64,000 nucleotides of DNA from Cupriavidus oxalaticus (GTDB lineage: Bacteria; Pseudomonadota; Gammaproteobacteria; Burkholderiales; Burkholderiaceae): positions 1,960,501 to 2,024,500 of the forward strand of contig NZ_CP069811.1 of assembly GCF_016894385.1 (NCBI RefSeq). The letters are read 5' to 3'. The position numbers and the translations under genes were made by a program. This document shows positions 1 to 8,932 of the stretch, piece by piece (the stretch's first letter is position 1; every line of letters begins with the position of its first letter). The notes beneath the pieces are model-generated. The model had not been told where the DNA came from. It did not search any database and saw only the letters and a program-made list of their open reading frames with translations.

Positions 1-700
1 GCGTGAACACGCCCAGTTCGCGTTCAGTGGGCGGGTATTCGCGCAGCGCGTTGAACAGGTTCTGGAAGAAGTCGAGCGCCTCGTTGCCGGTATCGCGCCA
101 GTCGCGCACGCATTGCGGCATGGCCTTGCCCGGCGCGTCGAGCGCAAAGCCGCTTTCGAACGCATGCGCCGCGGCCAGGTCCTCCGGTCCCTGCACCAGC
201 ACGCGGCCCAGCAGCCACACCAGCGAGGTCGGACAGGCCACCACATGCCCACCCTCGGCGTGCTGGCCCGGGCCAACCAGGGTCACCGTGCCGCCTTCGG
301 CCGGCACGTTGCGCGGGCCCAGGTTCTCGAAGTTGTTGGTGTAGGCATCCAGCAGCTCCACCACGTAGTAGCGGTCGCACTGCGGCAGCGGCGGCACGCG
401 CAGCGTGACCGGCCCGTCGGCCAGGTTGGCCCAGCCGCAGAAGTAGAGCAGGTCATTGGCGGGCGTGACGACGTCGCGGTCTTCATGCGTCCACTGGCGC
501 TCGCTGGCCGACAGCGTGTTGACCGGGGCGCGGCCATAGCCGGTGGCCTCGCTGACCGCGGTCTGCACCTTGCAGGTACGGATCGTTTCGACCAGCGGAT
601 AGCCGTAGATCGCCAGCGGTATGGCGGCGGCGGCGACCAGCGCTTCCTGGCTGGAGCTGTAGACGGGTGCGGCGAAGAACTGTGGCGCGGGATGGTTCAT
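1..700 (-). CDS. DUF1254-domain protein (3' end outside window)
   Basis: Reading the minus strand from ATG at 698-700 gives an open frame of 233 codons that runs off the left edge. The start has a GGAG ribosome site about 7 bases upstream. The protein contains the run YYVVELLDAYTNNF followed by ENLGPRN near residues 110-130, which is the hallmark of the DUF1254 family; family members normally continue into a DUF1214 domain that would lie outside the window. No signal peptide is visible in the first 30 residues. The biochemical role of the family is not established. It is the gene farthest downstream on the minus strand here, separated from the Bug gene at 900-1898 by an inserted palindromic element, so co-transcription with that operon is uncertain. 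Confidence 0.8.
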   Translation of the reverse strand, partial: MNHPAPQFFAAPVYSSSQEALVAAAAIPLAIYGYPLVETIRTCKVQTAVSEATGYGRAPVNTLSASERQWTHEDRDVVTPANDLLYFCGWANLADGPVTLRVPPLPQCDRYYVVELLDAYTNNFENLGPRNVPAEGGTVTLVGPGQHAEGGHVVACPTSLVWLLGRVLVQGPEDLAAAHAFESGFALDAPGKAMPQCVRDWRDTGNEALDFFQNLFNALREYPPTERELGVFT

Positions 701-719
701 GCAGGGCTCCGGAAAATGG

Positions 720-882
720 GCGGGAATAGCGGTAATGCCGCTCAGTTAAGGTATCAACCACTACGGTCATTCCCGCGAAGGCGGGAATCCAGCGTCTTCA
801 CGTCCCCTTCGGGGATAAAGTCACTGGGTTCCCGCCTTCGCGGGAACGACAGTAGTTAACTGAATGGCATTAGCGGGAATAG
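720..882. repeat. MITE-like palindromic insertion with flanking 10-bp direct repeats
   Basis: A large imperfect palindrome spans about 731-872. Its inner arms are ATTCCCGCGAAGGCGGGAA (769-787) and the inverted counterpart at 829-846; its outer arms TAATGCC-N2-TCAGTTAA (733-748) and TTAACTGAATGGCATTA (857-872) also pair. A small CCCCTTCGGGG hairpin lies in the centre. The element is bounded by GCGGGAATAG at 720-729 and again at 873-882, which looks like a target-site duplication. It has no coding capacity. The cggga/tcccg palindrome type is common as dispersed repeats in beta-proteobacteria; mobility is inferred only from the direct repeats. Confidence 0.65.
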
Positions 883-899
883 TGGGAACGCCTGGCGGC

Positions 900-1898
900 T
901 CATTCCTGGGCCGCGCCGCTCGACTTGACCAGCGCGGCCCAGGCGGGCACGTCGCTGCGCATCTGCGCGGCGAAGGCGCTGCGCGGCTGCGGGCTGTAGC
1001 GCATGCCGAGCGTGTCGGCCTGCGCCTTGATGGCGGGGTCGCGCATCACTGCAACCGTGGCGCGTTCGAGCTTGTCGACGATCTCGGCCGGCGTGCGCGC
1101 GGGGGCGAACAGCGCGAACCAGCTGTCCACGCCGAACGCCACGCCCGTCTCGGTAAAAGTCGGCACATCGGGCAGCGCGGGCGAGCGCTCGGAGCCGGTG
1201 ACGGCCAGCGCCCGCACCTTGCCGCTGCGGATCAGCGGCAGCGTGCCGGCGAGATCGGACATGGCCACCGGCAGCGTGCCGCCCATCACGTCGGTCAGCA
1301 TCGGGCTGACGCCCTTGTAGGGCACGTGGCGCAGGTGGATGCCGCCCAGCACGTTGAGGCTTTCGCCGGCGAGATGGCCGCCGGAGCCGTTGCCCCACGA
1401 GCCGTAGGTCAGGTCGGCGCCCGGCCGCCTGGCCGCGGCGATCAGCGCAGGCAGGTCGCGGCCGGCAAAGCCGGGGCCGGCGATCAGCACATTGCCGCCG
1501 TAGAAGAGCCGGCTGACGGGCACGAAATCGCGCAGCGGGTCATAGGGCAGCTTGGGGAAGATGGCCGGTGCGATCGCATGCGTGGCGGAGATGCCCAGCA
1601 CCAGCGTGTAGCCGTCGGGCGCGGCGCGCGCGACCTGCGCCGAGCCGATGGTGCCGGTGGCGCCGGCCACGTTCTCCACCACCACGGTCTTGCCGAGTTC
1701 CTTCGACAGGCCCGCCGCCAGCAGCCGGCCGACCACGTCGGTGCCGCCGCCCGGCGGGAACGGCACCACCAGCCGGATCGGCTTGTCGGGATAGGGGCCG
1801 GCGTGCGCGGGGATTGCCGCCCCGCAGAGCGCCACGGCGAGTGCGCCGAGTCCGCGCAGCGCGATGCGCCGCGCCGGCAAGTGCTTGTGCCTTTGCAT
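900..1898 (-). CDS. Bug-family (TctC-like) solute receptor
   Basis: A 332-residue tripartite tricarboxylate transporter receptor homologue. The start at 1898 follows GGAGACAAGC, the ribosome site seen at several genes in this window. Residues 1-30 form a signal peptide (Arg-rich n-region, hydrophobic core, cut after AHA), so the product is periplasmic. The family signatures are present: YPDKPIRLVVPFPPGGGTD at the mature N-terminus, APDGYTLVLG and YDPLRDFVPVS. Proteins of this family bind carboxylates or other small organic anions; the ligand cannot be read from sequence. It is the last gene of the iclR / acyl-CoA synthetase / Bug series, 92 bp after the synthetase, suggesting that it delivers an acid that the synthetase activates to a CoA thioester. 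No TctA/TctB membrane partners are nearby. Confidence 0.9.
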   Translation of the reverse strand: MQRHKHLPARRIALRGLGALAVALCGAAIPAHAGPYPDKPIRLVVPFPPGGGTDVVGRLLAAGLSKELGKTVVVENVAGATGTIGSAQVARAAPDGYTLVLGISATHAIAPAIFPKLPYDPLRDFVPVSRLFYGGNVLIAGPGFAGRDLPALIAAARRPGADLTYGSWGNGSGGHLAGESLNVLGGIHLRHVPYKGVSPMLTDVMGGTLPVAMSDLAGTLPLIRSGKVRALAVTGSERSPALPDVPTFTETGVAFGVDSWFALFAPARTPAEIVDKLERATVAVMRDPAIKAQADTLGMRYSPQPRSAFAAQMRSDVPAWAALVKSSGAAQE

Positions 1899-1990
1899 GC
1901 TTGTCTCCAGTCTTGTTCGAGGGACTGCGTCTTGCCGCGGGGCGGCGCCCGTCTGTGCGGGCATCCTGTCCACGGCGTTGCGAGCCATCG

Positions 1991-4156
1991 CTATGAAGCG
2001 GTGCGACGGTCCGGGCGAAGCGTGACCACCGCGTCGGCGGCGACCAGCCCCTGCGCGGTGACGATGAACGGATTGATCTCGAGCGTGTCCAGGCGCTCGC
2101 CCAGGTCGGCGGCGAGTTGCGATACCGTGGCCAGCACCTGCGCGGCAGCATCGAGGTCCACCACGGGGTTGCCGCGATGCCCTTCGCACAGCGCGGCGGC
2201 GCGGCTGTCGCGCAGCATGGCGCGCGCCTGTGCGCACGACAGCGGCGCCAGCCCGCAGGCGCTCTGGCGGAAGATCTCGACCGCCGTGCCGCCGATGCCC
2301 GCCAGCGCCACCAGCCCGAACACCGGGTCGCGCCGCACGCCGACCATCACCTCGCCCCAGCCGCGCACCATGCGCGCCACCAGCACGCCCTCGAACGGCA
2401 CCGGCGCGCCGCCATCGGTACGCGCCTGCGCCACCGCCTGCGCCATGCGGGCGAAGGCGTCGCGCACCGCCTGCGCATCGGCGAGGTTGAGGGCCACGCC
2501 GCCGACATCGCTCTTGTGCAGGATCTCGCGCGAGCACAGCTTCACCACCACGGGATAGCCGAGCCCTTCGGCGATGCGCACCGCCTCGTCCGCATCGTGC
2601 GCGAGCCCGTGCGGGGCCACCGGCACCCCGGCGTCGGCGAGCAGGCGCATGGCCTCATATTCGGACAGCGCCGCGGCTTCGGGCGGCAGGCCGCGCGGCA
2701 ACGCATCGCGCCGCGGCCCGGTCTCCGGCGACGTACCCCGGCCGGCCTCCAGCGCCGCCGCCCGCGCCAGCGTGGCAACCGCCTCGACCGCATGGCCCGG
2801 TTCGCTGAACACCAGGCAGCCGCGTGCTTCCAGCCATGCCCGCTTGTCGTCGTCGACGATGCCGGCGAGCAGCAGCGGTGCGGCGTGCGCATCCTCGCTC
2901 AACGCACCGATGGTCTGCTGCAGTTCCGGCCACAGCCGCGGCGCATTGGCGCCACCGGCCAGGAAGGCCGCCACGCAGCCATAGGCGCCGCTGCGCGCCA
3001 CGCCCGCGATGGCATCCATGAACACGCGCGGCTGTGCCACCACCTGCCCCGTCACGTCGATGGGATTGGCGGTGCTGGCGAACGGGATCGCGGTGCGCAG
3101 CGCCCCGGCCGCGTCATCCGGCATCGGCGGCAGCGGCAAACCCAGCTGCTCGGCGCGATCGGCCATCATGATGCCGACGCCGCCCGACACGGTCACGATC
3201 GCCAGCGGCGTGACGGCGGCGGCGCCGCTGCCTTCCGGGCGCTGCCAGGCCGCCGGCCGCCGCCCGCGCGACAGCACGTAGCCAAGCCGGAAGAACTCTT
3301 CCAGCGTATGGGCCCGGTGCACGCCATAGGCATCGAACACCGCCTGGTAGACCGCATCCTCGCCGGTCAGGCTGGCCGTGTGCGACTGCGCCGAGCGCGC
3401 GCCGGCCGCGGTGGTGCCGACCTTGGTCACCACCACCGGCTTGCCCGCCGCGCGCGCCGCGGCCAGCGCCTGGCGCAGGCGCTGGCCGTCGCGGCAGCCT
3501 TCGATGTAGGCGAGGATCACGCGGGTGTTCGGGTCATTGGCCAGCCACTCGATCACGTCGGCCACCTGCAGCCCGGCCTCGTTGCCGGTGGTGACCCAGT
3601 GGCTCAGGCCCAGGCCCGCCTCGCGGGCCAGCGCATAGGCATAGGCACCGAAGGCACCGCTCTGGCTGACCAGCCCGACTTCGCCGACCGGCGGCACGCC
3701 GCTGAGCGGGATCGGCGAAAAGGTGGCGAACATGCGCTCGCGCAGATTCATCGCGCCCAGGCAGTTGGGCCCCAGCAGCGTCACGCCCGCATCGCGCGCA
3801 CTGCGGGCCAGCATGTCCTGCATGCGCACGCCGCCCTCTCCGGCTTCCGCGAAGCCGGAAGTGAAGACCACCGCCGCGCGCGTGCCGTTGCCGGCCAACT
3901 GCGCCATCACGTCCTGGCTGGCGCTGGCGGGCACCGCCACGATCGCCAGGTCGACGGGCTCGCCGATGTCCGCCAGCGAGCCATAGGCGCGCAGGCCCTG
4001 CACTTCTGCGGCGGACGGGTTGACCGGATAGAGGCGTCCCGCGTAGCCCAGTTCGCGCAGCAGCCGGATCGGCATGCCGCCCACCTTGTCCGGCTGGGTG
4101 GAAGCACCGACCACCGCGATCGAACGCGGGTACAGCAGGGAATTCAGGTCAACCAT
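1991..4156 (-). CDS. NDP-forming acyl-CoA synthetase (acetate--CoA ligase family)
   Basis: A 721-residue fused acyl-CoA synthetase. An N-terminal CoA-binding Rossmann domain (residues about 8-135, SIAVVGAS and VNPSAAEVQG) is followed by a succinyl-CoA-ligase-like domain (SQSGAFG near 165; AQSHTASLTGED near 255-265, whose His is the likely phospho-His) and a C-terminal ATP-grasp domain (about 495-715, GYPVVVKLCSREILHKSD). The domains and length match single-chain ADP-forming acetate/acyl-CoA ligases, which use ATP and CoA to make an acyl-CoA through a phosphohistidine. Many such enzymes in catabolic clusters act on aromatic or branched acids rather than acetate, and the substrate here is unknown. 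The gene lies between iclR and a Bug receptor on the same strand. GGAGACTGCCAC precedes the start. Confidence 0.88.
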   Translation of the reverse strand: MVDLNSLLYPRSIAVVGASTQPDKVGGMPIRLLRELGYAGRLYPVNPSAAEVQGLRAYGSLADIGEPVDLAIVAVPASASQDVMAQLAGNGTRAAVVFTSGFAEAGEGGVRMQDMLARSARDAGVTLLGPNCLGAMNLRERMFATFSPIPLSGVPPVGEVGLVSQSGAFGAYAYALAREAGLGLSHWVTTGNEAGLQVADVIEWLANDPNTRVILAYIEGCRDGQRLRQALAAARAAGKPVVVTKVGTTAAGARSAQSHTASLTGEDAVYQAVFDAYGVHRAHTLEEFFRLGYVLSRGRRPAAWQRPEGSGAAAVTPLAIVTVSGGVGIMMADRAEQLGLPLPPMPDDAAGALRTAIPFASTANPIDVTGQVVAQPRVFMDAIAGVARSGAYGCVAAFLAGGANAPRLWPELQQTIGALSEDAHAAPLLLAGIVDDDKRAWLEARGCLVFSEPGHAVEAVATLARAAALEAGRGTSPETGPRRDALPRGLPPEAAALSEYEAMRLLADAGVPVAPHGLAHDADEAVRIAEGLGYPVVVKLCSREILHKSDVGGVALNLADAQAVRDAFARMAQAVAQARTDGGAPVPFEGVLVARMVRGWGEVMVGVRRDPVFGLVALAGIGGTAVEIFRQSACGLAPLSCAQARAMLRDSRAAALCEGHRGNPVVDLDAAAQVLATVSQLAADLGERLDTLEINPFIVTAQGLVAADAVVTLRPDRRTAS

Positions 4157-4217
4157 GTGGCAGTCTCCGGGTCTTGTCTTGTGGTTTGAATCGGTCGGGC
4201 CTGGCGGGCTATCGACG

Positions 4218-5024
4218 CTATTGCCGCAGGCCGGTGGCGGCCTCGATGGAGCGGACCATCTCCATCAGCAGCGGCGCCACCTTCTTTTCCATCATGCCGC
4301 GCTTCACCTGCGAGCCGGGCACGGCGCAGTTGAACAGCAGCGGGCGATTCAGGTAACTGATGCGCGAATAGACGCCCACGCCGTACACGCCGATGCCGGC
4401 GTCGCCCTCGTTGAGCGCGAAGCCGCGCTTGGGGTAGTGCGCCACGTTGTGGCACAGCGTGTCGTAGAACGACGCGTATTCCTCGGGCCGCTCGTCGCGG
4501 GCGGCCGCCATCAGCCCTTCGAACTGCGCCTTCGACAAGGTGCACAGGTAGGCCCGGCCCATGGCCGTGCTCAGCACCGAGCGCACGGCACCGGTTCCCG
4601 GCCGCGCCGGGGTGCCCTCGTTGTGGGTGCAGGACTGCAGGTAGGTCACGTCGAGCCGGTGCGCCACGCCCATCGACACCGCGCCTTCGATGCGGTCGGC
4701 CAGCGCCTGCATCAGCGGACGGGCCACGTGGCGCACCTGCAGCCCGGTCAGGTACGGATAGCCCAGCGCCAGCACCTGGGCGCTGACGAAGTACTTGTCG
4801 AGCTTGGGATCCCAGTCGAGATAGCCCAGCTCGAACAGCGTGCGGCAGATGCGCGAGACGGTGGCGCGCGGCAGCTGCAGCCGCTGCGCCAGCTCGCCGT
4901 TGCCGAGCGGGCGCGGCTCGTCGATAAAGCAGCGCAGCAGGGCGAAGCCCTTGGCCAGCAGGCCGCCGAAGGACGGATCCTCGCGGCGGCGTTCGGCGAT
5001 GAATTGTTCGACCGGCAGGTTCAT
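4218..5024 (-). CDS. IclR-family transcriptional regulator
   Basis: With the start at 5024 (preceded by GGGAAAACGCC) the protein has 268 residues. An in-frame ATG at 5072 would lie only 12 bp from the operator-like palindrome at 5085-5103 and is less likely. An N-terminal winged helix-turn-helix (GLLAKGFALLRCF ... LGNGELAQRLQLPRATVSRI, about residues 20-70) is followed by an IclR effector domain (about 90-265, with GAVRSVLSTAMGRAYL). IclR proteins repress or activate adjacent catabolic genes in response to an aromatic or short-chain acid. The gene heads the synthetase/Bug operon and is divergent from a second Bug gene at 5186, so both sides are plausible targets. Confidence 0.88.
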   Translation of the reverse strand: MNLPVEQFIAERRREDPSFGGLLAKGFALLRCFIDEPRPLGNGELAQRLQLPRATVSRICRTLFELGYLDWDPKLDKYFVSAQVLALGYPYLTGLQVRHVARPLMQALADRIEGAVSMGVAHRLDVTYLQSCTHNEGTPARPGTGAVRSVLSTAMGRAYLCTLSKAQFEGLMAAARDERPEEYASFYDTLCHNVAHYPKRGFALNEGDAGIGVYGVGVYSRISYLNRPLLFNCAVPGSQVKRGMMEKKVAPLLMEMVRSIEAATGLRQ

Positions 5025-5084
5025 GGCGTTTTCCCATTTACCCAGTCTGGACAGCGCGCCATCCAGTGTCAAAAAGCGGAATCA

Positions 5085-5103
5085 ATTTCCACATATTGGA
5101 AAT
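5085..5103. promoter_or_regulatory. Putative IclR operator in the iclR/Bug divergent promoter
   Basis: ATTTCCA-CATAT-TGGAAAT is a perfect 7+5+7 inverted repeat. TGGAAA/TTTCCA half-sites are known for IclR-family boxes. It lies 61 bp upstream of the chosen iclR start and 82 bp upstream of the divergent Bug gene, a position suited to controlling both. Binding itself is inferred. Confidence 0.6.
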
Positions 5104-5185
5104 ATAGGCCATCGCATTGACCCCTCCGGCGTATCGCCCCTAAGGTTCTCCGGCATCGGACACAGATTCGAAAAGGAGACAAGAC

Positions 5186-6192
5186 ATGGAGAACCGCACC
5201 CTTGCCCGCGGGCGGCGTGCCGTGCTGATCACCGCCGCGGCCCTGTGCCTGCAGCCCTTCGGCGCAAGCGCCGAGGATGCTTATCCGAGTTATCCGAGCA
5301 AGCCCGTGCGGCTGTTGGTGGCCTACCCGGCGGGCGGCCTGACCGACACGCTGGCGCGCGCGCTGGCGGAGGGTCTCGGCAAGCGGCTGGGCCAGACCAT
5401 CGTGGTCGAGAACAAGGGCGGCGCGGGCGGCATCATCGGCACTGACCAGGCGGTCAAGGCGGCGCCCGACGGCTACACCCTGCTGCTGACCATCCCGGTC
5501 CGATCACGTCGAACCTGGCGCTGTACAAGAAGCTGCCCTACGATCCGCGCACCGACCTGCGCCCGATTTCGGACATCGCCACCGCGCGCACCGTGCTGGC
5601 GGTCAATGCGGCCGTCCCCGCCCGGACCGTGGCCGAACTGATCGATTACGCGAAGAAGGAACCCGGCAAGCTGCGCATGGGTTCCTGGGGACCGGGCACC
5701 CAGCCGCACACGATCCAGACCTATATGGCCAGGAAGTATGGTGTCGACATCCTGCACGTGCCCTACCGTGGCGAGGGGCCGATGGTGACCGACCTGCTGG
5801 CCGGCCAGGTCAACGTCACGGTGGGCTCGGTCACCGCGCTGCAGCAGCACTTCGCCGGCGGCAAGCTGCGGCCGCTGGCCGTGGCCGGACCGCGCCGCGC
5901 CAAATCGCTGCCCGACGTGCCCACCTTTGCCGAGGCCGGCTATCCCGACGACGCCTACCGGCTGACCGGGCCGATCACGCTGATGGCGCCGGCCAAAACA
6001 CCCCAGCCCATCATCGACCGCCTGGGGCGCGAGGTCAGCGCGCTGGTGAAGAGCCCGGCTTTTTCGAAGCGGATCGAGGACATGGGCGCCGAGCCCGTCG
6101 GCAACACCCCGTCCGAGGCGGCCAGCGCCTACACGGCCTACCTGCCCGTGGTGCTGAAGCTGACCGCCGATACCGGGGTCACGCTGGACTGA
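5186..6192 (+). pseudogene. Bug-family solute receptor, single-base frameshift
   Basis: The first frame (from ATG 5186, AAAAGGAGACAAGAC upstream) encodes a signal peptide ending ASA and the Bug signatures YPSKPVRLLVAYPAGGLTD and APDGYTLLLTIP. After codon 104 (about 5497) the reading becomes non-homologous and stops at 5641. The rest of a normal Bug protein (ALYKKLPYDPRTDLRPIS, YGVDILHVPYRGEGPMVTD and so on) continues in the +1-shifted frame to the stop at 6192. Restoring one G near 5499 would read TIPGPITSNLALYKK and rejoin both halves into one receptor of about 335 residues. This is either a recent loss-of-function mutation or a sequencing error. No other damage is visible, which favours a very recent event or an error. 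It is divergent from iclR. Confidence 0.85.
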
Positions 6193-6214
6193 CGCCGTCA
6201 CCGGAGCGCCTGCC

Positions 6215-7204
6215 ATGCGGCTCAGCCAGATCCAGGACTTCATCGCGGTGGCGGAAGGCGGCAGCATCCGTGCCGCGGCCAGGACGCGCGACGTATCGGC
6301 ACCCGCCCTGACGAAGAGCATCCGGCAGCTCGAGGACGAGCTGCATGTGCCGCTGCTGACGCGCACCACCCGCGGCGTGGTGCTGTCGCACTACGGCGAG
6401 GCGTTCCTGCGCCGCGCGCGCCTGATCGCGGCCGAGGCGCGCAGGGCCACCGAGGAGATGACGCAGATGCTGGGCGCGCGCACCGGCACGGTCCGCCTGG
6501 GCGTCACCGGCGGACCGGCCCACCTGCTCGTGCCCGCGGCGCTGAACCGCTTCCGGCGACAGCACCCCGAGGTCCAGGTGTGCATCGACAGCGGCCGGTA
6601 TGCGGTGCACCTGCAGGATCTGCGCGCCGGCCTGATCGACATGGCGGTGAGCCCGGTTCCCGACCAGGGCATCGACCACGACTTTATCTGCGAGCCGCTC
6701 TACAACAACGACTCGGTGGTGGTGGCGCACCAGGAGCATCCGCTGCGCCATGCGCGCTCGCTGCGCGAGCTGGTGGGTTCCGAATGGATCCTGACGACCG
6801 CCGGCATGCACGGCCCGGGCGCGGCCATCATGGATGCCTTCCGGGCGCGCAACCTGCCGCTGCCGCGCGTGGCGGTGCGCTGCGATACCTTTGGCATGAT
6901 CCAGGCGCTGCTGCAGGACCGGAAGCTGCTGTGCATGGTGGCGCGCCAGCTGATGCAAGCCCGCACGTCGGCTGCAACCGGACTGGCGGTCCTGCCGATC
7001 GGGGACGTGCTGCCCAGCCACACCGTGTGCCTGATCTACCGCGCCGATTCGCCGATGCCCCCCGTCGTCGCCGGCTTTGCCGCACAGCTCCGGCGCGAGG
7101 CGCACTACCTGGTCAACATGCCGGACAGTCCACTGCGGCGGCCCGGCGCGACGCAGCCGGCGGGCGAGCCGGCGCCCCTTGCAAGTGGCGATCTGGTGAC
7201 TTGA
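6215..7204 (+). CDS. LysR-family transcriptional regulator
   Basis: A 329-residue LysR protein. The N-terminal winged helix (residues 1-60, QIQDFIAVAEGGSIRAAART ... PALTKSIRQLEDEL) is followed by the periplasmic-binding-like effector domain (about 90-300, GTVRLGVTGGPAHLLVPAAL). Its coding start lies only 22 bp after the broken Bug gene on the same strand, so the two are probably co-transcribed and it may control uptake or activation of the same ligand. It carries a Pro/Ala-rich tail of about 25 residues. The effector is unknown. Confidence 0.85.
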   Translation: MRLSQIQDFIAVAEGGSIRAAARTRDVSAPALTKSIRQLEDELHVPLLTRTTRGVVLSHYGEAFLRRARLIAAEARRATEEMTQMLGARTGTVRLGVTGGPAHLLVPAALNRFRRQHPEVQVCIDSGRYAVHLQDLRAGLIDMAVSPVPDQGIDHDFICEPLYNNDSVVVAHQEHPLRHARSLRELVGSEWILTTAGMHGPGAAIMDAFRARNLPLPRVAVRCDTFGMIQALLQDRKLLCMVARQLMQARTSAATGLAVLPIGDVLPSHTVCLIYRADSPMPPVVAGFAAQLRREAHYLVNMPDSPLRRPGATQPAGEPAPLASGDLVT

Positions 7205-7335
7205 AAGCGAGCCCGGCACGCCCCATGCGATTTGCAGGCCGCTAAACTCAGTTGTGACATTTTTTCCCACGGTTCAATGGAGGCACCCGCGGGCACTACA
7301 ATGCTGCAAAAAATGCACCGGCAGCGCCCGCTTCC

Positions 7336-8868
7336 ATGATCGACCTTGCAAGACGACGCCTGCGCGTACGCCTGAATCCCGCCGCGATGATCGTCCCGAT
7401 GACCATCGCCCTGGTGGTTGCCATCGCCGGGCTGGGCGCCGCGGCACTGGCCCAGATGCGCAGCGACGCCCTGGCCAGCGCCAGCGAAGCCTCGGCCAAC
7501 CTGGCGCTCACGCTGGAGCGCAGCATCTCGCGCAACCTGCATATCTACCAGTTCGCCCTCGCCGGGGTCGCCGATGCCATGCAGGACCCGGAAGTGATGC
7601 AACTGCCGACCGCCTTGCGCCAGCGCGTGCTGTTCGACCGCTCGATCAACGCCGAGGACATGGGGTCGCTGGTGGCTACCGATGCCAGCGGCAACCTGGT
7701 GCTCGATTCGCGAAAATGGCCGCCCCGCGCCATCAACCTTGCGGACCGCGACTATTTCCAGGCCCACGTGCACAACGCCGACGCCGGCATCTTCCTCAGC
7801 CAGCCGTTCCAGCCACAGGTCACCGCGGAGAGCAAGTCCATCGGCCTGAGCCGCCGGGTGTCGGGGCCTGACGGCGCTTTCCGCGGCATCGTCGTCGGCG
7901 CGCTGCGCCTGAACTACTTTCGCAAGCTGTTCAATGGCGTCAGTGTCGGCTCCGGCGGTACGCTGACGCTGCTGCGCACCGACGGGACCATCATCATGCG
8001 CCGCCCGTACGACGATGCGTCGGTGGGCCGCAATATCTCGGCCAGCCCTTCCTTCGCGCCGCTGCTGCGCGGCACCGAAGGCAGCTTTATCGGCGTCGCC
8101 GCGGTCGACGGCGTGCAGCGGCTGTACAGCTACCGGCGCCTGCCCGACTTCCCGCTGATGGTGGTGGTCGGGCTCTCGGTCCACGACGTGCTGGCCCCCT
8201 GGTACAAGCGCGCATGGTGGTTTGCCGGGCTGATCGCCGTGGTCGATGCACTGATCGTGGCGCTGGCGGTGCTGCTGTCGCGCCAGTGGCGGCGCCGCCT
8301 CGACATGGAGGCGCACCTGCGCCTGATGGTGAATACCGATGGCCTGACCGGCCTGGGCAGCCGGCGTGCGCTGGATGACGCCGCCGACAAGGAGTGGCGG
8401 CGGGCACGGCGCGACGGCCGGCCGCTGTCGCTGCTGATGGTCGATGTCGACCACTTCAAGCAGTTCAACGACCGCTACGGCCACCTTGCCGGCGACGATG
8501 CGCTGGCCGCGGTCGGCGACAGCATCCAGAAGCAGATCCGCCGGCCGGGCGACTATGCCGGCCGCTACGGCGGCGAGGAATTCGCGATCCTGCTGCCCGG
8601 CACGGCGGCCGCCGGCGCCGCCAGGGTCGCCGAGGCGATTCGCCATGCGGTGCAGGCACTGGAGATCCCGAACGCGGGCAGCCCGCTCGGCGCGGTGACG
8701 GTCAGCATCGGCGTTGCCACCAGTTCGGCCAGAGGCGGGGACGCCCAGCCGTTCGCGGACCTGCGCGCCTTCCTGCATGGCGGCGACCAGGCGCTCTACC
8801 TGGCCAAGCGCGACGGCCGCAACCGCGTGGTGGTATTGGGCGAGGCCACGCCGGCGCTGGCCATCTGA
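7336..8868 (+). CDS. Membrane-bound diguanylate cyclase with dCache sensor
   Basis: A 510-residue protein. A first membrane helix (about 16-40) and a second (about 294-316) bracket a 250-residue extracytoplasmic region of dCache/PDC type ([30 protein letters not shown]). The cytoplasmic part is a GGDEF domain (about 340-500): [15 protein letters not shown], the active-site GGEEF near 412 and the inhibitory I-site RPGD exactly five residues before it. It should make cyclic di-GMP from GTP and be subject to product inhibition, with the periplasmic domain sensing a small ligand. It stands alone on the plus strand between a LysR gene and the convergent BrkB gene. Confidence 0.92.
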   Translation: MIDLARRRLRVRLNPAAMIVPMTIALVVAIAGLGAAALAQMRSDALASASEASANLALTLERSISRNLHIYQFALAGVADAMQDPEVMQLPTALRQRVLFDRSINAEDMGSLVATDASGNLVLDSRKWPPRAINLADRDYFQAHVHNADAGIFLSQPFQPQVTAESKSIGLSRRVSGPDGAFRGIVVGALRLNYFRKLFNGVSVGSGGTLTLLRTDGTIIMRRPYDDASVGRNISASPSFAPLLRGTEGSFIGVAAVDGVQRLYSYRRLPDFPLMVVVGLSVHDVLAPWYKRAWWFAGLIAVVDALIVALAVLLSRQWRRRLDMEAHLRLMVNTDGLTGLGSRRALDDAADKEWRRARRDGRPLSLLMVDVDHFKQFNDRYGHLAGDDALAAVGDSIQKQIRRPGDYAGRYGGEEFAILLPGTAAAGAARVAEAIRHAVQALEIPNAGSPLGAVTVSIGVATSSARGGDAQPFADLRAFLHGGDQALYLAKRDGRNRVVVLGEATPALAI

Positions 8869-8899
8869 GGCGGCGCCAGCCGCGCTGCAGCGACCCGGC

Positions 8900-8932
8900 C
8901 AGTGCCCTCAGTGCCCTCAGTGCCCTCAGTGC
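8900..8932. repeat. 9-bp tandem repeat overlapping the BrkB gene stop
   Basis: The unit CAGTGCCCT is repeated 3.7 times without change. It includes the TGA (complement of 8926-8928) of the BrkB-type gene, so repeat-number changes could extend or shorten that protein's C-terminus. Confidence 0.8.
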
